Shown: positions 28,301 to 43,300, numbered from the stretch's first letter. The stretch: 64,000 nt of DNA from Larus michahellis (GCF_964199755.1 NC_133903.1:56488739-56552738); one strand, 5' to 3'. Notes: generated by a model not told the origin, from the sequence alone. Program-made: numbers and translations.

Positions 28301-31300
28301 TCAGCTATTACATGTTTTATGTATACCTCAGCTTTATCTTTAATCCACAACCATCTCTGTCACTTCTTCTGTTTTTCCTCCCCTTTCTTCCCTCCTCCTC
28401 CAGCTTTTCCCCAACTCCATTGCATGGTTCTTGTCTTTGTTGTATTCTGTATAGCTTCATCCTCCATGGTAGGCAAAACTGAAAAGTGAAGGGAATGGAT
28501 TTCTGAAAGCTTTTTTTTTTTTTTTAATTTTCTTTAAAAAAAAAAAAAGGGGGGGAGTGTGTACACACATACATACGTATATGTATAAGCTGATTTCAGC
28601 ATATTCTGTTAGTGTGTGAAAACTGACTTTCCATCAAAACTTAAATTTCTGCTCTGAAACTTGGACATAAAAGGTCTTATGCCACTGGTGTTTGACAAAC
28701 CAGTGTGTTCTCTGGTCTTGCTCTTTAGATATGAATGATCCAGTCAAACTTTATGGACAGAGAATTTTACCAAGAAAAAGCACATCTCATGGAAAATACA
28801 GTCTACAGAGTGAAAGCCTGATAAAGTTAGGCACATACTTTACAATAATTTCTTAGGTTGGATGGTATAGTAATTGGCAAGATCTTTTGCCTTGTCAATG
28901 AAAGTTATACATGGACTCTATCAGAAAACCAGCTTTACTTGCAATTGCCACTGGTAGCTGGTCTGCTGAGAAAAGGACGGCAACTTCTGTTCCCAAGTGA
29001 AGCATATGGGTTGGTTCTTTTTTGGTTGGTGTTTTTTTTGGGGGGGTAGGAGGGGAGGGGGCAGCTAACTCAGTTTCTTTCTGCTCACTGAACATGATAA
29101 TGTTGAAGAACATGTCTTGCATGGACAATCTATTCACTCCAGCCTGATTCTAGCCTGATTTTATGTCAGTAATAATGCCAGTGATAATGTTTATGTACGT
29201 GGCAGAAATATCCCTTAAAAAAACCCCAGATTTAATATTTAAAATGCTGGTTGCAATATGAGGGAACTTTACTGGAGCGAGTAGTTAGAGGTTATGATAG
29301 GAAGGTTGGATTTCTGCTATACTTCAGAATGGGTACGTTGTTCAGACACCAACCACAGTAACTCGTCGTGTGTCTTGGCATCCATTGGCAACATATCTGA
29401 GAGAGAATTACTAAATTTTTCAATCTCTGGTGAATTAGAATAATTATGGCCTTTTTTTGGTAACTGTTGAGAACGTTCTGTTCTTGATGAATTTCACTCA
29501 GCCACAGCTTGGATTTTAGAGTGACTGAAAATACATTTTTAAAAAAGAAGTACACTGATTTATATCAGTTGTCAGGCTGCATAAGCATAGCCTTACGTAC
29601 TTTCAGTTGGTTTTGTAGATTCAGCAAGCTGTACAGTTTAGTACGCAGTGGTACTTACGTATATAAACAGTATCTACTCTGTTTCATCTTCCCATGTCAT
29701 CACAGGCATTTTAAGAATGCTTGAAAGTATTGTATTGCATTTATGTAATAAATTGTCTAATTTTTTTACAACTTAGATTAGTATACCATCTAGGTATGCC
29801 GTAACTCCTTGATTTACTTTACTTTAAAATTTTACTACTGTGATTTTGTTAAACACTGTCTGCTAATGCTTCTTTGGTTTTTATGTTTTTATGCAAATGG
29901 CTTAAGAAAAGGTACCATTTTGGCAAGCTACTATGTATTTGTAGATACAAAAGAGCTAAGAGTTTCAGTTTTTTTAGCTCTGTGCCATTTATTACTACAA
30001 TGTTACTTTCCAGTGTATTAAATTGGCAAGACTTGGATGAAGTGGATGTTTCTAATTTTAATATTTTAAAAGCTGCAGTACGCTGGCTCCAGTCTGGTTT
30101 TTAACACCAGGTTAAATTTAAAGTGTATTAAAAGTGTGATCTGAGAGATGTTTAAGGCAATTCTTGAGTTTGCGTAACTTGCCCGTTGGGCTGAGCCTGT
30201 GCTCGGTGGTGAAGGTTAGATAGTTTTTGGCATTTGCACTAACAAAAATAGATCTTGGATGTCTGTCTTGTTGCTGTCAAAGTCATTCTTGTTTATCTTG
30301 AATTCTGACAACTCTCCCTGCACTTTCAGTGCTTAAAGACTTGATCAACCCAGACCAACCCAATTGTTTTGGCAGTGGGATGCATGTTGAAGAGCTAGTC
30401 TTTTAATTGTTTCTGGGAATCTAATTAGTAAAGGTGAATCTTTGTCGTGAAGAACTGAGTATTTTTCAGAGCTACCTCTTTAGGCTAACTTCTGCCTCTG
30501 GTACCTGAGGGCAGAACTGAACAGCACATGTACCCTGGCCTTGTTTAGGAACTTGGGTTTTCGGACTTGCTACTGTTTTCAGTACCTGTCCTGTGCCTTC
30601 TGGAGGCAGCTTTTAACTCATCTGCTGCACAGTTGGGTCTGCATAACAGTTTTTCATGCTGTCTTTTAGTTTATACATTGATTAAATCCATTTTCAGGAT
30701 ATATGGATTTTCGAAACTCATTATGGACCTTTACTGGGTTGATTCTGCCTCTGGTTTTTGGGGATTTGGTTTTGTTTCAGAGAAGGGGAGGGGGGCACAG
30801 TTACATGGCCCACGATTCTTTCCTTTTGTTGTAGGAAGTAGATATTTCTGTGGTTGGTTTTTTTCAAGTGACTCAAAACTTCTGTTTGGATTTTCCATGT
30901 CTGGGATTTTTTACACAGGTCTGCTTGAGCAAAGGTTTTCGTCTCCTTCCCTTCTCACAGACAGGTCATGAAAATTAATTTGCATTTAGGTGACTGGTCA
31001 TAGATATATTGTGCATAATACAATTAATGTCCAGTGACAAATGAGGCAATAAAACTATTTCTCCAATTTTATAGTGAATTGGCCTGATTCAGTGTAATTT
31101 CTTATCTGTGTCATGCAGAATGGTGTTTGATACAAAACCTGAAATCGTGTTCTTGCGTAGAAGTACCCCATAGTCCCCTGTGACTTCCTGTTTGTTGAAA
31201 GTGGGGAGATGATAAAAGTTCAAAGTTTTGTGCTGTCAGACTTGCTTCCATCGAAGTAATTTATGTCTTTCTTTTTCAGTGATTCTCCTTTGCCTGTTTC

Positions 31301-34300
31301 ATCGCGAGTCTGTTTTGTAAAGTTCCATGATCCTGACTCGGCAGTTGTGGCCCAGCATCTGACAAACACTGTATTCGTTGACAGAGCGTTGATAGTCGTA
31401 CCGTATGCAGAAGGTTTGTGAATTGTTTAATGGCCTATGAAGCCACCATACGGTGGCATTTTATTCCAGTATAGTTCACAAAAATGAAGATTAGTAAAAT
31501 GTCAAAAGATATTAACATTTTGAAACCCTTGGTATATTGCCATTGGCCCATGGATTAAATAATTGTTATCTAGTGACACTGAATGAAAGTGGGAAGTTTA
31601 CCTTTTACTGGTTTTATGTGTCTGTAAGTTTAGAATATTAACGTTTTAGGCAGAATTATTTGCAAATTTTGCTCTGTATCAGTCTCAATGAGACATTTTC
31701 CTGAACAGACTTATGCAAACAGGTCAACTTTTCAAGGAAATTTTCCCATAATAATTAAGTGTTTACCACTTTCATGTGTGTGTAAATCTCTTCATGAGAC
31801 TGGTTTCTCCCTCCCTGAGAGTGCACGGGAGAGTAGATTAACATTTCTTTGAGATATGCTGCCGCTGCATTTAGTTGGGAGCTTCCCTGGAAAGGCACTC
31901 ACTCTCATTGTGAGGTCCAGTATACCAAGGGTTTGAATAATTATGGTTTAATTTGAAAGTGAGATCTTCCAAGAGGTGCCAAATGGGCACTGGTACTAGT
32001 TTTTTTTATTCCAAGTTTTCTTGTTCATCCTTGATATATTTTATAGAATTTCACTAAATAATAAACTCTTCTCTCTGTTATTTGTGTGTGTGATTTTTGT
32101 AGTGGAGAAGGCAAATGCAAAGCCCTTCCAGATGACTGAAAAACAGTGGGTCCTCTGCAGCTACAGGGGATTCTAGACATTAACTAAAGGCCAGCAAGCA
32201 CTCAAGTCCCCAAGTGTTTTCCTGGTGTAACCACTTGTTAACTACATTTTCTCTTCTTCTTTTTATTTTTACATTTTAGGGTGTTACAGTAATTTGAAAG
32301 GCAATGAGCAGGGTTTTTGGAACTTACCTTAAAAACAAAGTGCTGAGAAGACACCTCTTCTTACAGAAGTCTTATTAAACTCTTCTAGACTTGCTTTAGA
32401 AGTAACTGATTTCCATTGTACTGTTTCTTGATTTACTTCTGAAATAATGGAATTTCCCAGATCGCTTGAAATAAATAAAAATCTCTGCAGATTAAGTCAT
32501 ACTACAGTAATAAATTTGGTACATGGCCTGGGTTCAGAGCTATAATCTAGACATTGTGATGCTGTAGGCTGTCTTTTGAGGCCTGGGGAGCTGTCTTATC
32601 TTTGTATTCCTTAAACTTAAAAGATACGAAAACTTAATTTCTGGAACGTAGGAATCTGCAGCATGACCTTTGATTGAGACATGCTGCTTTTTGAGAGTAC
32701 AGAACACGTTCTGAAATTGCTGTTGAGTTACTGCTTCTGCTTTCGCCAGTTTAGGTATAATAGCGTAGCGGAAAGGCGTCTTGTCCTCCTCTTTGTATTA
32801 AAGCCTGATATAGCAACAGTCCTTCTGAGTTAGCCCTGAAAGATTCTCCAAGGCCCATGGCGAAGAATGGTAGTGTTTAACTTTTCCAAGAAGGATAAAA
32901 ACGTTTTTCTCTTTGTCAGTCTGACTTGTCCATTGTGCTTGATGGTGGATAAATCTGGCACATAGAGAAATCTGCCCAGCAGTTTTGGTTCAGATTGCGT
33001 AAAGAAAACAAAATTAATAAAGTAGAATATTTTAATGGGCCTGTTTAAATTAAGGAATTCCTCATGGGCTGTTTCTTGTGGTGTCCTAGCAGTTCAGAAT
33101 GTTGATGTTTTTGGCATAATGATGTAGCGTATCACAGCCAATAAATTCATGCCCCTGGGTTTGTAATCATATGCTTTTGTCCCTGTACTGGAGTATAGTT
33201 TTCCCTGCAAATGCATACTGCCGGGGTCCCAATTTAACAAGCTGTTTAAGCACGATACAGCAAGATTCTTAAAACCGCAGTGAAATTGCTCATGTGCTTA
33301 AAGCCAGGCATATGCTTAACTACTGTGCTGAACTGGGCCCTTTTGTCTTTTATTTTCTGTTGTGATAATTCTGTATTAATATTGCCTGTCACTAAAGCAA
33401 ATGTTTATTATCTGTTTAGTGCAATAATTATCCCCTATATCACAAGCGCACTCCAGTTTTAGCATACACAGACATTTTGCTGTTGGCTGTTGCTTTGTGT
33501 TATAGAACTATACACAAAGTCTACGGTAAGGTTTAGTATTTGTAATTTTCACTGTGATATTCCTAGATTTGGAAGGAACTCTAAGATTAAAGATGGCTGG
33601 GGGGGGTATTTAGGTTCTTTGGTTAATGTTTGTTTCTTTTGTCTGTTTCTTTTTCTTTCATTTCTACACATTCATGCAGTATTTCATGGTTCTAACAAAG
33701 CAGCAGTAAAAAAAGCTCTTGAAGCATGAAAATTAACTGGTGAGGGGCCTCATTGCTTTTTTTAAAATTGTAGTTTATTTATTTCTAAATACTTTTTTTA
33801 AAAAACAATTAGAGGATCAGATGCATGATTTTTTTTTTAATGGATGCAGATCTTCTATGAGGTGTCTCAAGATAAGTCTGAGGATTTGTATTTAGATGCC
33901 AGAAATGTTGTAGTTGCACTAATTTGAAATGTTTAGCTATAATTTATAAATATCCTCTGAGACATAATTTTGCATGCAAAATTACCCCATAATCTCTCTG
34001 TAGGTATGTTAATATATTTATGCATTAATGCCCTTTATCTAAATGACCTTTTTCCCCCCTCTCCCTCCATAACTTTTGGTATCTAAATTGATGACAGCTC
34101 AATGACACAAGCAAGATAACAGTGCTGTGTATTATACATTTGTTTATATTATCGGCACTTCTCAGTATAGGTGGAAGGAACCATTACCTTTATTTAACAG
34201 TGGTTTTTCTTTTTTGTTGTTGTGTTTTACAGTTCTTTTCCCTGGTTCAGCCTGAACTATATACCAGGCCCTGCTGAAAATACCACCCAACAGTTTTCTT

Positions 34301-37300
34301 CTGCAGCTTATCCAGTTTCTCTTAAGTGCCCTGTACATATTGTATGTTTTATGATGAGATGCAGTTTCTTAATATGTATTACAGAAACACTACTGGTATT
34401 TGCAAATATATAGTAAAATTGTTTTATTGAACTCTCATTTTGGGGGCTTGGGCACATTAACAAATTAATCCATCTGTATAGGGCTTTTGCTGTTGGATAG
34501 AATAAAAATATCTACCTAATTACTTGTTTCATAGTAGGACCCTTAAAATTCTATGTGCAGAGCAGGCAGTAAAATAAGACGCTTGTCTTAGTTGGCTGCA
34601 AGATTTTGGGCCAGAAGTTTCTTCTGCAGTGGCAGTATGTAGCAGCATTCTTGGTACAATAAGCATGGCACATACTGGAACAATTGCATTTTACTGCACA
34701 GGTAAGGAATGTGCCACAGTATACTGTATGTATGCACCTGTCCAGCCACAGACACACATACACAGCGTGTATTTGAAGATCTGCAGAGACTTTTCGTTTT
34801 CATTTGACAAGTCAGCAAAAGCCCTACGCTTGATTCAACAAAAAATATTTCCATACCTTCTCTTTAAGTTTTACAAAATTTATATGGTAGGTGTAAAAGA
34901 AAACATAGTGAACTGTACCATATTATTAACCCCTAAATCAAACTTTTTTTGTCTTGTGTATCTTGATTTTTCTGTGTGCTTTATAGTGAAGCAGCCGACA
35001 CGAGTCGTTGTTCATAAAACAGCTTTTGAAAGTTGAGAGCACACCCCTGGAGAACCGACTGTGCTTGCTTACGTTTGGTTCATGACTTAAAAATCGAGTA
35101 CAGGTGATGAAATCTTGGCAGTGTTAACAAAAAAGTAGTGTGTATTGTGCTATTTTTTTGCTCTAGAAACTTAACCATTTGTAGAGAAAAAGGAACAGTC
35201 AAATTTTCACACATTGAAGTTTCATTCTGACAAAAAAATTAATGATAAATATTAATAGACATCAAGCTTTGTATTTTAGCCAACATAAGTACTTTCAACA
35301 AACTCAGGTGGTGTATCAGGGAGACTTTTTCTGGGTGTATTTGTGTATTTTCTGCCTTTGAAATGGAATGTGTTCTAATGCGAGGCTGTTTCTCTGCAGG
35401 AGTTATTCCTGATGAGACTAAGGCTTTGTCTCTCTTGGCACCAGCTAATGCAGTGGCAGGTCTGCTGCCCGGAGGTGGACTCCTGCCCACTCCCAACCCA
35501 CTTTCTCAGGTAGGTTTCCCAGTTGGACTGCAGGCAAGGGAAACGATTCCGTGTCTTCTGTTGCATTCTGACTTACTCTCTGATGGTTTTTTTCAGGACA
35601 AAAAGACTGAGGTGCTAATGCTATTCCTATAAAATTATAATTTATATACCTTGATGGATCGTTACCGCTCTCTGATACCAATTGTGATAAGTTGCCAGAT
35701 GGGATACTTGGATTTCCCTAATATAATGCTTCCGGTATCTCGGGGCCCTGTGTTTATCTCTCTCTCATCCCTCTTTTATCCATTGTACACTCACAGACAG
35801 ATTTGACAAGCAGTAAGAGATCTTGTAGATTTAAAATCCGTAAAGTTCAAGGAGTTTGACATGCTGTGGAGATACCTTCTGTTAATACTGCAACTGAGAG
35901 GAAAAAATTGTAGCCTGTATTTGGTTGTTACCTAAAGACACAAGAATTCACGTGGAAGATGAACAGTAAGAATAATACGTTGTGGAAGAAGGTTCAGTCA
36001 AAGCACGTATCTTACTGGAGAACAGAGAATCGAAGTACAAGAGGAAAATTAATAAGAATAAAGCTCATTAATTCTGCAGTTCTCAAATCTCCTTCTTCAG
36101 CTTGTGCTTCTCTCTTCTTTATGTATCTTCTGTTATGATTTGTGATTGCATGAAAAACGTACTTGCCATTGAGTTGTTCAGAAGGTCTCTTTAACCTGAT
36201 GTAGAGGAAAAAATCTGAAGTTTAACTTTGAAACTCAAGGAAAGGGATGGAAGAAACAAATACTGTCTTAAAGATTCCTTTCACCAAAAACTGTATGTAT
36301 ATAAATTCCTGAAAATGATTGTTGAACCATCTTAATTTTAGTTCTGTCACTGGATCGCAGCCTGCTCCCAATCTGCTTAATGGTAGAATTTATTCAACAC
36401 CCATTTTGTGGGAAATTGTGGTGAAAGGTCATTTTTTTCAAACACATCTTGAAAGCTTGTTATGTAGCTCCTTTGGACTGTTACTAGGAGTTGAGCGTAT
36501 AACTCAGTAAAAACGCCTTGGAGCTGTGGTTTATGTTCACAGAATCAGTGTGTGGGAACGTGGCTTTTTCTTTAGAGAGTGCAGGGAGAAGCCTGCACCG
36601 TTTCAAGAGCTCGGCTAACTGAAAAAGTCAGTGTCAAAAAGTGGAAGGTTCCTTGCCCTTGACTACATGCTCTTGCTGCCGCTTTTACTCTGGCTCTGGA
36701 GCTCATCAGGCCCTTTTGTGAAGGAGCGTGTTAGCTTTGTGCTGTCTGCATCAAGCTAAGTTTTCTGATGGCCCTCTGGGCTGAATTGGTTGAAGATGGG
36801 TCTCGGGTGCCAGAGCAGCCAGAAGGGAGGAGGGAGAGCAAGACGCCATCGCAGCAGCACAGCATTCGGTTAACATAAAATCATGTGGATTTTAGCACAG
36901 TGTGTGTTTTGTTTCAGTGTACGTTTTGATATTCTCACTTCAAATGGCCAAAAAATTAGGTTCTTTTATGAGGCTTCTAGATTAATTTAAGGAATTCAGA
37001 TCTATGGTGTCATCTTACTTATTCTTCTGGAAGCTTTTCAACCAAACTTGAGAAATTTGCAGAGATGTAATAATATTACATTGTATTTTAACATAAAACA
37101 TGTTAATTTCAGTCCTAAATTGAGTTAGATATGTGGTAGTTTGCGCAGAAACTTACATATTCGTATTATATATGAATTTTCATTTTAACACTGGAAAATA
37201 ATTTCGCTTTAAACTATTTCTTGAATGTAGTGAAATGCTTTACTTCCTCTGCACACACACACGCACACCTGTTGGGATGCAGAGGAAACAGAATTTCATT

Positions 37301-40300
37301 TTAGAATATTTATAGGGAAAAAATCTTTCATATACTAAACTTTGGAATATCTGAATAAGGAAAACTGAAATACTCTCCCTGACCTTAGTATGATGTTTCC
37401 TGTAGCTAGAAGCCTAAGTAAAACCCGGTTCAAATTTCCACACATCTAATGCTTGGGAATCTTGATCTAACAGCTTTTTATCAATTGAGCGTGGCTTTGT
37501 TTAATTGCTGTCTCTGTTACAGATTGGTGCTGTTCCTTTAGCTGCTTTAGGAGCTCCTGCTCTCGATCCTGCCCTAGCTGCTCTCGGGCTTCCTGGAGCA
37601 AACTTAAACTCTCAGGTACGGCACACGGTCTAAAATTTTCTCTCTTTTCTCTAGCACGTGTGTAGTTTGACTAGCATACACGGTGCTCTTGGTGTTCACC
37701 AGCACATTAAATAACAAGCCGAAGATCTGGAAATACTATGCTTAGGTTTTAAGAAGTGTTACAAAATAAGACATTTTATTAAAGGCTTGTCTCAATGTAG
37801 CCTGCGCAGGTGGCTGGTGCTTTGAACTTCCTAGAATTTGTTACAGAATGCAGTCTTTGTTTCTTGGCATAGCGGGGTTATATATGGACACTTTTTTTTT
37901 TTTTTGCTCTTTTCTGTTTTAGAAGTAATTTTCATTTGTATCAGTTTGACAGCCACTGTCTGAAAAAAATGGTGGTTGATTTTTCTGAGCACCTACTTGG
38001 GATAAATAGTATCTGCAGGAGTATCAAATGCTGGAAGGACCTAAAAATAACGTAGGACTAGTAATGAAATGTTTCAAATATGCGTCATTATCAAGCTATG
38101 AACCTGTCTTGTACTTACAGTAAAAAAAAAAAATTGTTTGACGAAAATACTGAGGAGACTTTGTTAGACTGAGGAGACGTTTTTTAAACTGAATAAAAAA
38201 CCAATTTAAGTACTAAGTAATAGTAGAATAGTGAGTTAATATGTAAGATATAAGAACCAAATACTGTACAGAGAACATGTTTTACAGGTACGAAAAGTAG
38301 TAATAATTTAATGCATCCATCATTTAGCATTTTCTCTTTATGCATGCTATGTATATTAACAAGCAAATAATGGTGATAAAGAAATAACAAATGGGAAAAA
38401 AAAAGCATTCTAAATGCATATTAGAAAAATACACATTTGTTAGGATGAAGGATTGTTTCCTATGTCCATTAAGCAAGCTCATTGCAACAAACTGGGTTCA
38501 GCACGTGGCTGCCTCTGTATAAAGAAAACCAGTGGGAACTAAACATTTTGTTGTTAATGTCACACTGGTAGAGGAGGAGACCAATTGTAATAATATCTGG
38601 CTTTTCCTAAGAGCTTTAAAATATATTTTTAGTGGAATTTTTAGAGTAAAGAAGCTTCTGCTTATTGTTCGTAAATTGACGTTGAGGACTTCCCATGGAC
38701 TGGCAGCTTGATTCTCTAATGAGGTCTCTATTCTCTTGAAGTAACAGAGAAATAACCTGTAAATACCAGAAGTATTTTTATTTTAAAGTGCTTTGATTCT
38801 GTCCAGGTAAGGGCTTAAGTTTGGCCGCTGTGGAAAAAAACATACCTGAGCGCCACTGACACGTGAGGTTCACACCCTCACGCTATCCACAAACGTTAAA
38901 ACAGAACAATATGCCTTTTTGTCTGTAACTTCTTTGGGGTGTGATTTGTTTTGGTTTTTTCATCTGTAGAGACTTTTTGCTGTAGCCAGTGCTGAGGGTA
39001 CATTCAAGGAAGGTAATCTTCTCAAGCACACACGTCTTCTAACATGATCTTAACTTTTTTTTTTTTCCCCCTCACAGTCTCTCGCAGCAGATCAACTACT
39101 AAAACTTATGAGCACAGTGGATCCAAAGTAAGCATCAGTGTTTACAAATATTTATATCGCAATATACTTGATCTTGGGAATATCTGTTGGGATTCAGTAT
39201 CCAATTTTTGTCCTGCTGGATCTGATTAAGGTTTAAGAAAACTAGCGTCTTGGGGATCTTGCGCAGGCTCTTTTTACTGTAGTAGAAAGAAGGAGGGGAG
39301 GAAACTAAGATTATTCAGCTTTGCTTCTATGGAATAACACCAATTAATCTCTGGGATTTTGTTTTGCTAGAGACAGAAGTTCAGGGGGTTTTATGCCGTT
39401 TTTGTCACTTGTGTCTGTAACGTAAGGGTGCAGCCAGCACTTTCCATCCTGCAAGGCTGAACTGGAGCGGCCGTGCTCATGGCAGGGGCTGGACCAGGTG
39501 GCCTCTAAAGGTCCCTTTCCAACCCAAACTGTGGTTTGATTCTGTGGTTGAGAATGAGCCGAGACCAGCAACTGTTTTAAAAGACAACAATAAAAGAGTC
39601 TATGTATGTTACAGCTGTGGAAAGATAACAAAAGACAGCATGTCTTATTACTTGGTAGAAAAAGGGAGCAAGTAACAGTAAGCGCAAGTATTTGCTAATT
39701 TTTTTTCAGTGTACAGAAAAATTATAATTTTAGTGAAGATAGTATGGCATGGGGACAGCAAGTAGGGGAGGATTAGAGCATTTAATGTATTCGTGTGCCG
39801 TTAACCTATTGATAACATTGCAGGAGGATGATGAAAGCATATGCCATTGGAAAAAAGCAATTAGACAAATTAGTAGATGAAAAATGCAGTAAATGCAAAG
39901 AAACCGCATCTGCCTCAGAAAGCCCTTGTACTGCAAATTGCAGGAAGCTTTGGGGAGAATTCTTCTAACTCTCAGCTTTAGGAAAGCACATCAATGTGTG
40001 CTTGCCCTGCTGCGGGATTAGCTAAATAGATCTTTCCTGCTATTTACAGTTTGCTGGAATTCTAAGAGCCGTATGTGCTAGCATCTTGTGACACCGTTTC
40101 CAGCACAGCTGTCACATCTCAGACTTACTACTCCGTTATCTGAATGGTGACAAAACACAGGCAGATTCTGATTCACTTAGATCAGTCACTTTGAATAGGC
40201 TGAAAACCGACAACGGAGGCACCTATTTCTTGCATTCCTTCTAAAATTCTTCTTTCTTTACCAGGTTGAACCATGTAGCTGCAGGCCTTGTTTCACCAAG

Positions 40301-43300
40301 TCTGAAATCAGATACCTCCAGTAAAGAAATAGAAGAAGCTATGAAAAGAGTACGAGAAGCACAGTCACTAATCTCTGCTGCTATAGAGCCAGGTAATTTT
40401 AAACCGTGGAATACCTTATTCAGGATGGAGCTTTGACGTAGTCTATGATAAAAGCTAATGGTCTGCAAAATATTGGCTTAATGCTTTCATGTTCTACAGT
40501 GACTTAATTTATAGTGGACAGTTTCTTAATCTTCCTACAGTGTGAATACTGCATCTGTTCTGCAGAAATGATGCAGGGAATCACTCATCTGTTGGTTTTC
40601 CCAAAACTCACTTGATTTGAAGGTTGCAAAATGCTTGAGCTTCCCCTGATGGAAGTTCATACTGGAGATTTCATTGGAAACAGCAAGTGCCTTAACCACT
40701 TCACATCCTAGTGATGTTTTTCTTGGGGATGATTTCCTTTCTTGTCGTTCCTAATCTGTGGAAGTTTGTAAATAATTCTTTTTTCTTTGTAGCTTATTTC
40801 AGTAGATTTTCTTTTAGAACAAGATGCAGCAGTTCATCCACAAATCTCAGATCCACCAAATCTGAGCAACAGTAACTTGGAACACTGAAAATACAGTTTT
40901 GCAGCCTCCTGATCATTCTCAGGAAAGAATAGAGCTCCTGTTCTTTTATTACACCAGAAAAATGTGCTGATTGTTTTGCTTGAGGCTTTTTGTGGGAAAT
41001 TCAAAACAGTAATTTGAGAGATTCTTTAGCCCTTCACAAAATGGCAGAGGCTCTGAGATTTTAACAAGACTTTCCATTGCCCTGCAGCTGTCGTCTTTTA
41101 ACTGACTTAACTTAAATATTTCCTGCATTTTGACTTCTTCAGTTTTGCATTAAACTTTCTGTTGGCTTTATGCCACATACACGTCTTTGTCGTGTGTTCG
41201 TCCTTTGTGTTGTCTTTTGAGGAAAAGGACAGATAAGGCTTAATTTCAAATGTCAAAATATTCCTTAGGTTTTTCTTTATCTTTTATCTATAGCGTGAAG
41301 CTGAACATCCTTTCCTTTATAAAACCTTTTTGAATACTGAAATAACATTGGGTGTTTTACTATGCCTTTCCTTTTCAACTCCAGACAAAAAAGATGAAAA
41401 ACGAAGGCATTCAAGGTCAAGGTCGCGCTCAAGGAGGAGGAGGACACCTTCTTCATCTAGACACAGGTAGTTAGCTTATTTGCTTTGAAAAACAAACCCA
41501 CATAGCTGAAACAATTCCTTCAGAAATGCTTCTTGGAAGTGAGACTTCTCTTGTGGAGGCCGACAGATGGAAGAATGGAAACGGTCCGAGGAAAGCTGAG
41601 GCTGGGATTTGGCTGGAGCATAGCGTGGGATGGAGACCCACCTCTGCTTTTGTGGGAAGGGTGGGAGAGAGATGAGAGCAAAAAATACCTCAAAAATACC
41701 GTACACTGCCGCAGAAAGAACTGGAGGACACCTGGTTCTAGCAGCGTTTGGACTCTCATTTAACAATAAATTGTGTCTTGTGTCAGATAAGAAACACCTT
41801 GGCACAGAGCCTTGGTTTTACACAGCCCTCACTGCTATGAACTCCTAAGCCCTCGTAGGCTGCCCATTTTAAAATAGTTCCTTAAACCTCTCTTCCTCAA
41901 CCTCTTTCCAGTGGCTCATTTGGTAATTATAATTTGTCTTAAAACCAAGTACTAGGAGGTTTCTCTGAGCATTGTTATTTATGTGCGTAGATGTTTACCT
42001 CTTGGGCTGTTTGTTTCGAGTATGTGCAGCAGGTTCAGCTTAGTGGAGGTATCTGGGACAGAAGCTTTTCCAACGTTTTCTAGGTTATGATTTACTTGGA
42101 GACCAGGTGTGTTTGGCTGTCCTGACTAGAGATCCTAACTGTCCTACCCACTGGAGAGACACAGGGCTCTGATGCCAAGAGCAGTGAGGCAGTGCGTCAT
42201 TGTGCGTTACAGTACCGTTAGCACTGAGCAGACGAATTCCGACTAGTGTATCCAAATTTCATGTATTTAACTCCTGTGTACAATGTGTTACTGGTAGGCG
42301 GTCAAGAAGCAGATCGAGGAGAAGGTCCCATTCAAAATCAAGAAGTAGGAGGCGATCTAAAAGTCCAAGGCGAAGGAGATCGCATTCCAGAGAGAGAAGC
42401 AGAAGGTCTAGGAGCACATCCAAAACCAGGTAATTGCTTCAGTAAATCTATGCTATTTGCTAGAAATTAAATTACTAAATTTTGGTGCTTAATCTAAAAA
42501 AAACCAAAACCACACAAACAAACAAAACTAGGGCAAAATGAACTAGTGGCTCTTTTTAAAGTCACGGTCTCTTGCAATGCCTTACAGGATTATATTACAC
42601 TTGCCCGGTACATGTGCAGAGTTAGTGACGTAAAAACATGTAACCTGCTTTTCCGGAGAATTGGCAGCTCCAGCCGGCATTGGCCGAATCGCTCAGGAGC
42701 TGTCTTTGGGAAGCAGGAAGTTCGGCATCTGCGCTTGCAGATTTTGTGCTGTTCATACAGGGAAGCTCTAAATGAGCCGCTCTTCTGTTTTGCTGTAGAT
42801 AACTGTAATCTTTGTTTCCATTAGTAGAACATGACTGGCCCCAGAAACACTAACCGTTACCTGCCGTCCGATGTAGTTCTCATGTCTTCATTCATTTTCC
42901 TGCATAGCAAAAGTAGTGAGTGCTACTTCACTAGTTTGAAAATGACTTAAACTTAACATCTGTATTTTACTAAAAGGGATAAAAAGAAGGAAGAGAAAGA
43001 AAAGAAACGCTCTAAAACTCCCCCCAAAAGCTACAGCACAACTAGACGATCAAGAAGCACAAGCAGGTACAGTAACATGCCGGTTTTCCTTGGTCTCCGT
43101 TTCTCGTGTGCTTTAGCCGCTGTGACAAAGAACGTTGCTGTATGCAGCAGGGTGGTGACCCCGTCGTGGCTGTATTGGGTATATGCACAAACGTGTGTGT
43201 ACTCGCTCTGCCTGTGTCTACAGGGTGCTTTATTTTTCCCCCGATACTGTAGTTTTCTGGAGGTATTGTTTGGGCTTAGAAGAGTTTCTGCTTGCTCCGT

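Noticed and set aside
28511-28553. T-run then A-run as a possible RNA polymerase III or SINE signature
   Set aside because: No A-box, B-box or SINE body is visible nearby. It is best taken as simple low-complexity sequence.
32103-32225. Possible cassette exon after GTGATTTTTGTAG in SRSF11 coding intron 2
   Set aside because: The acceptor is good and the frame stays open for 24 codons before a stop, but the only nearby donor (CTG|GTGTAA) is poor, so I left it out of the candidate list.
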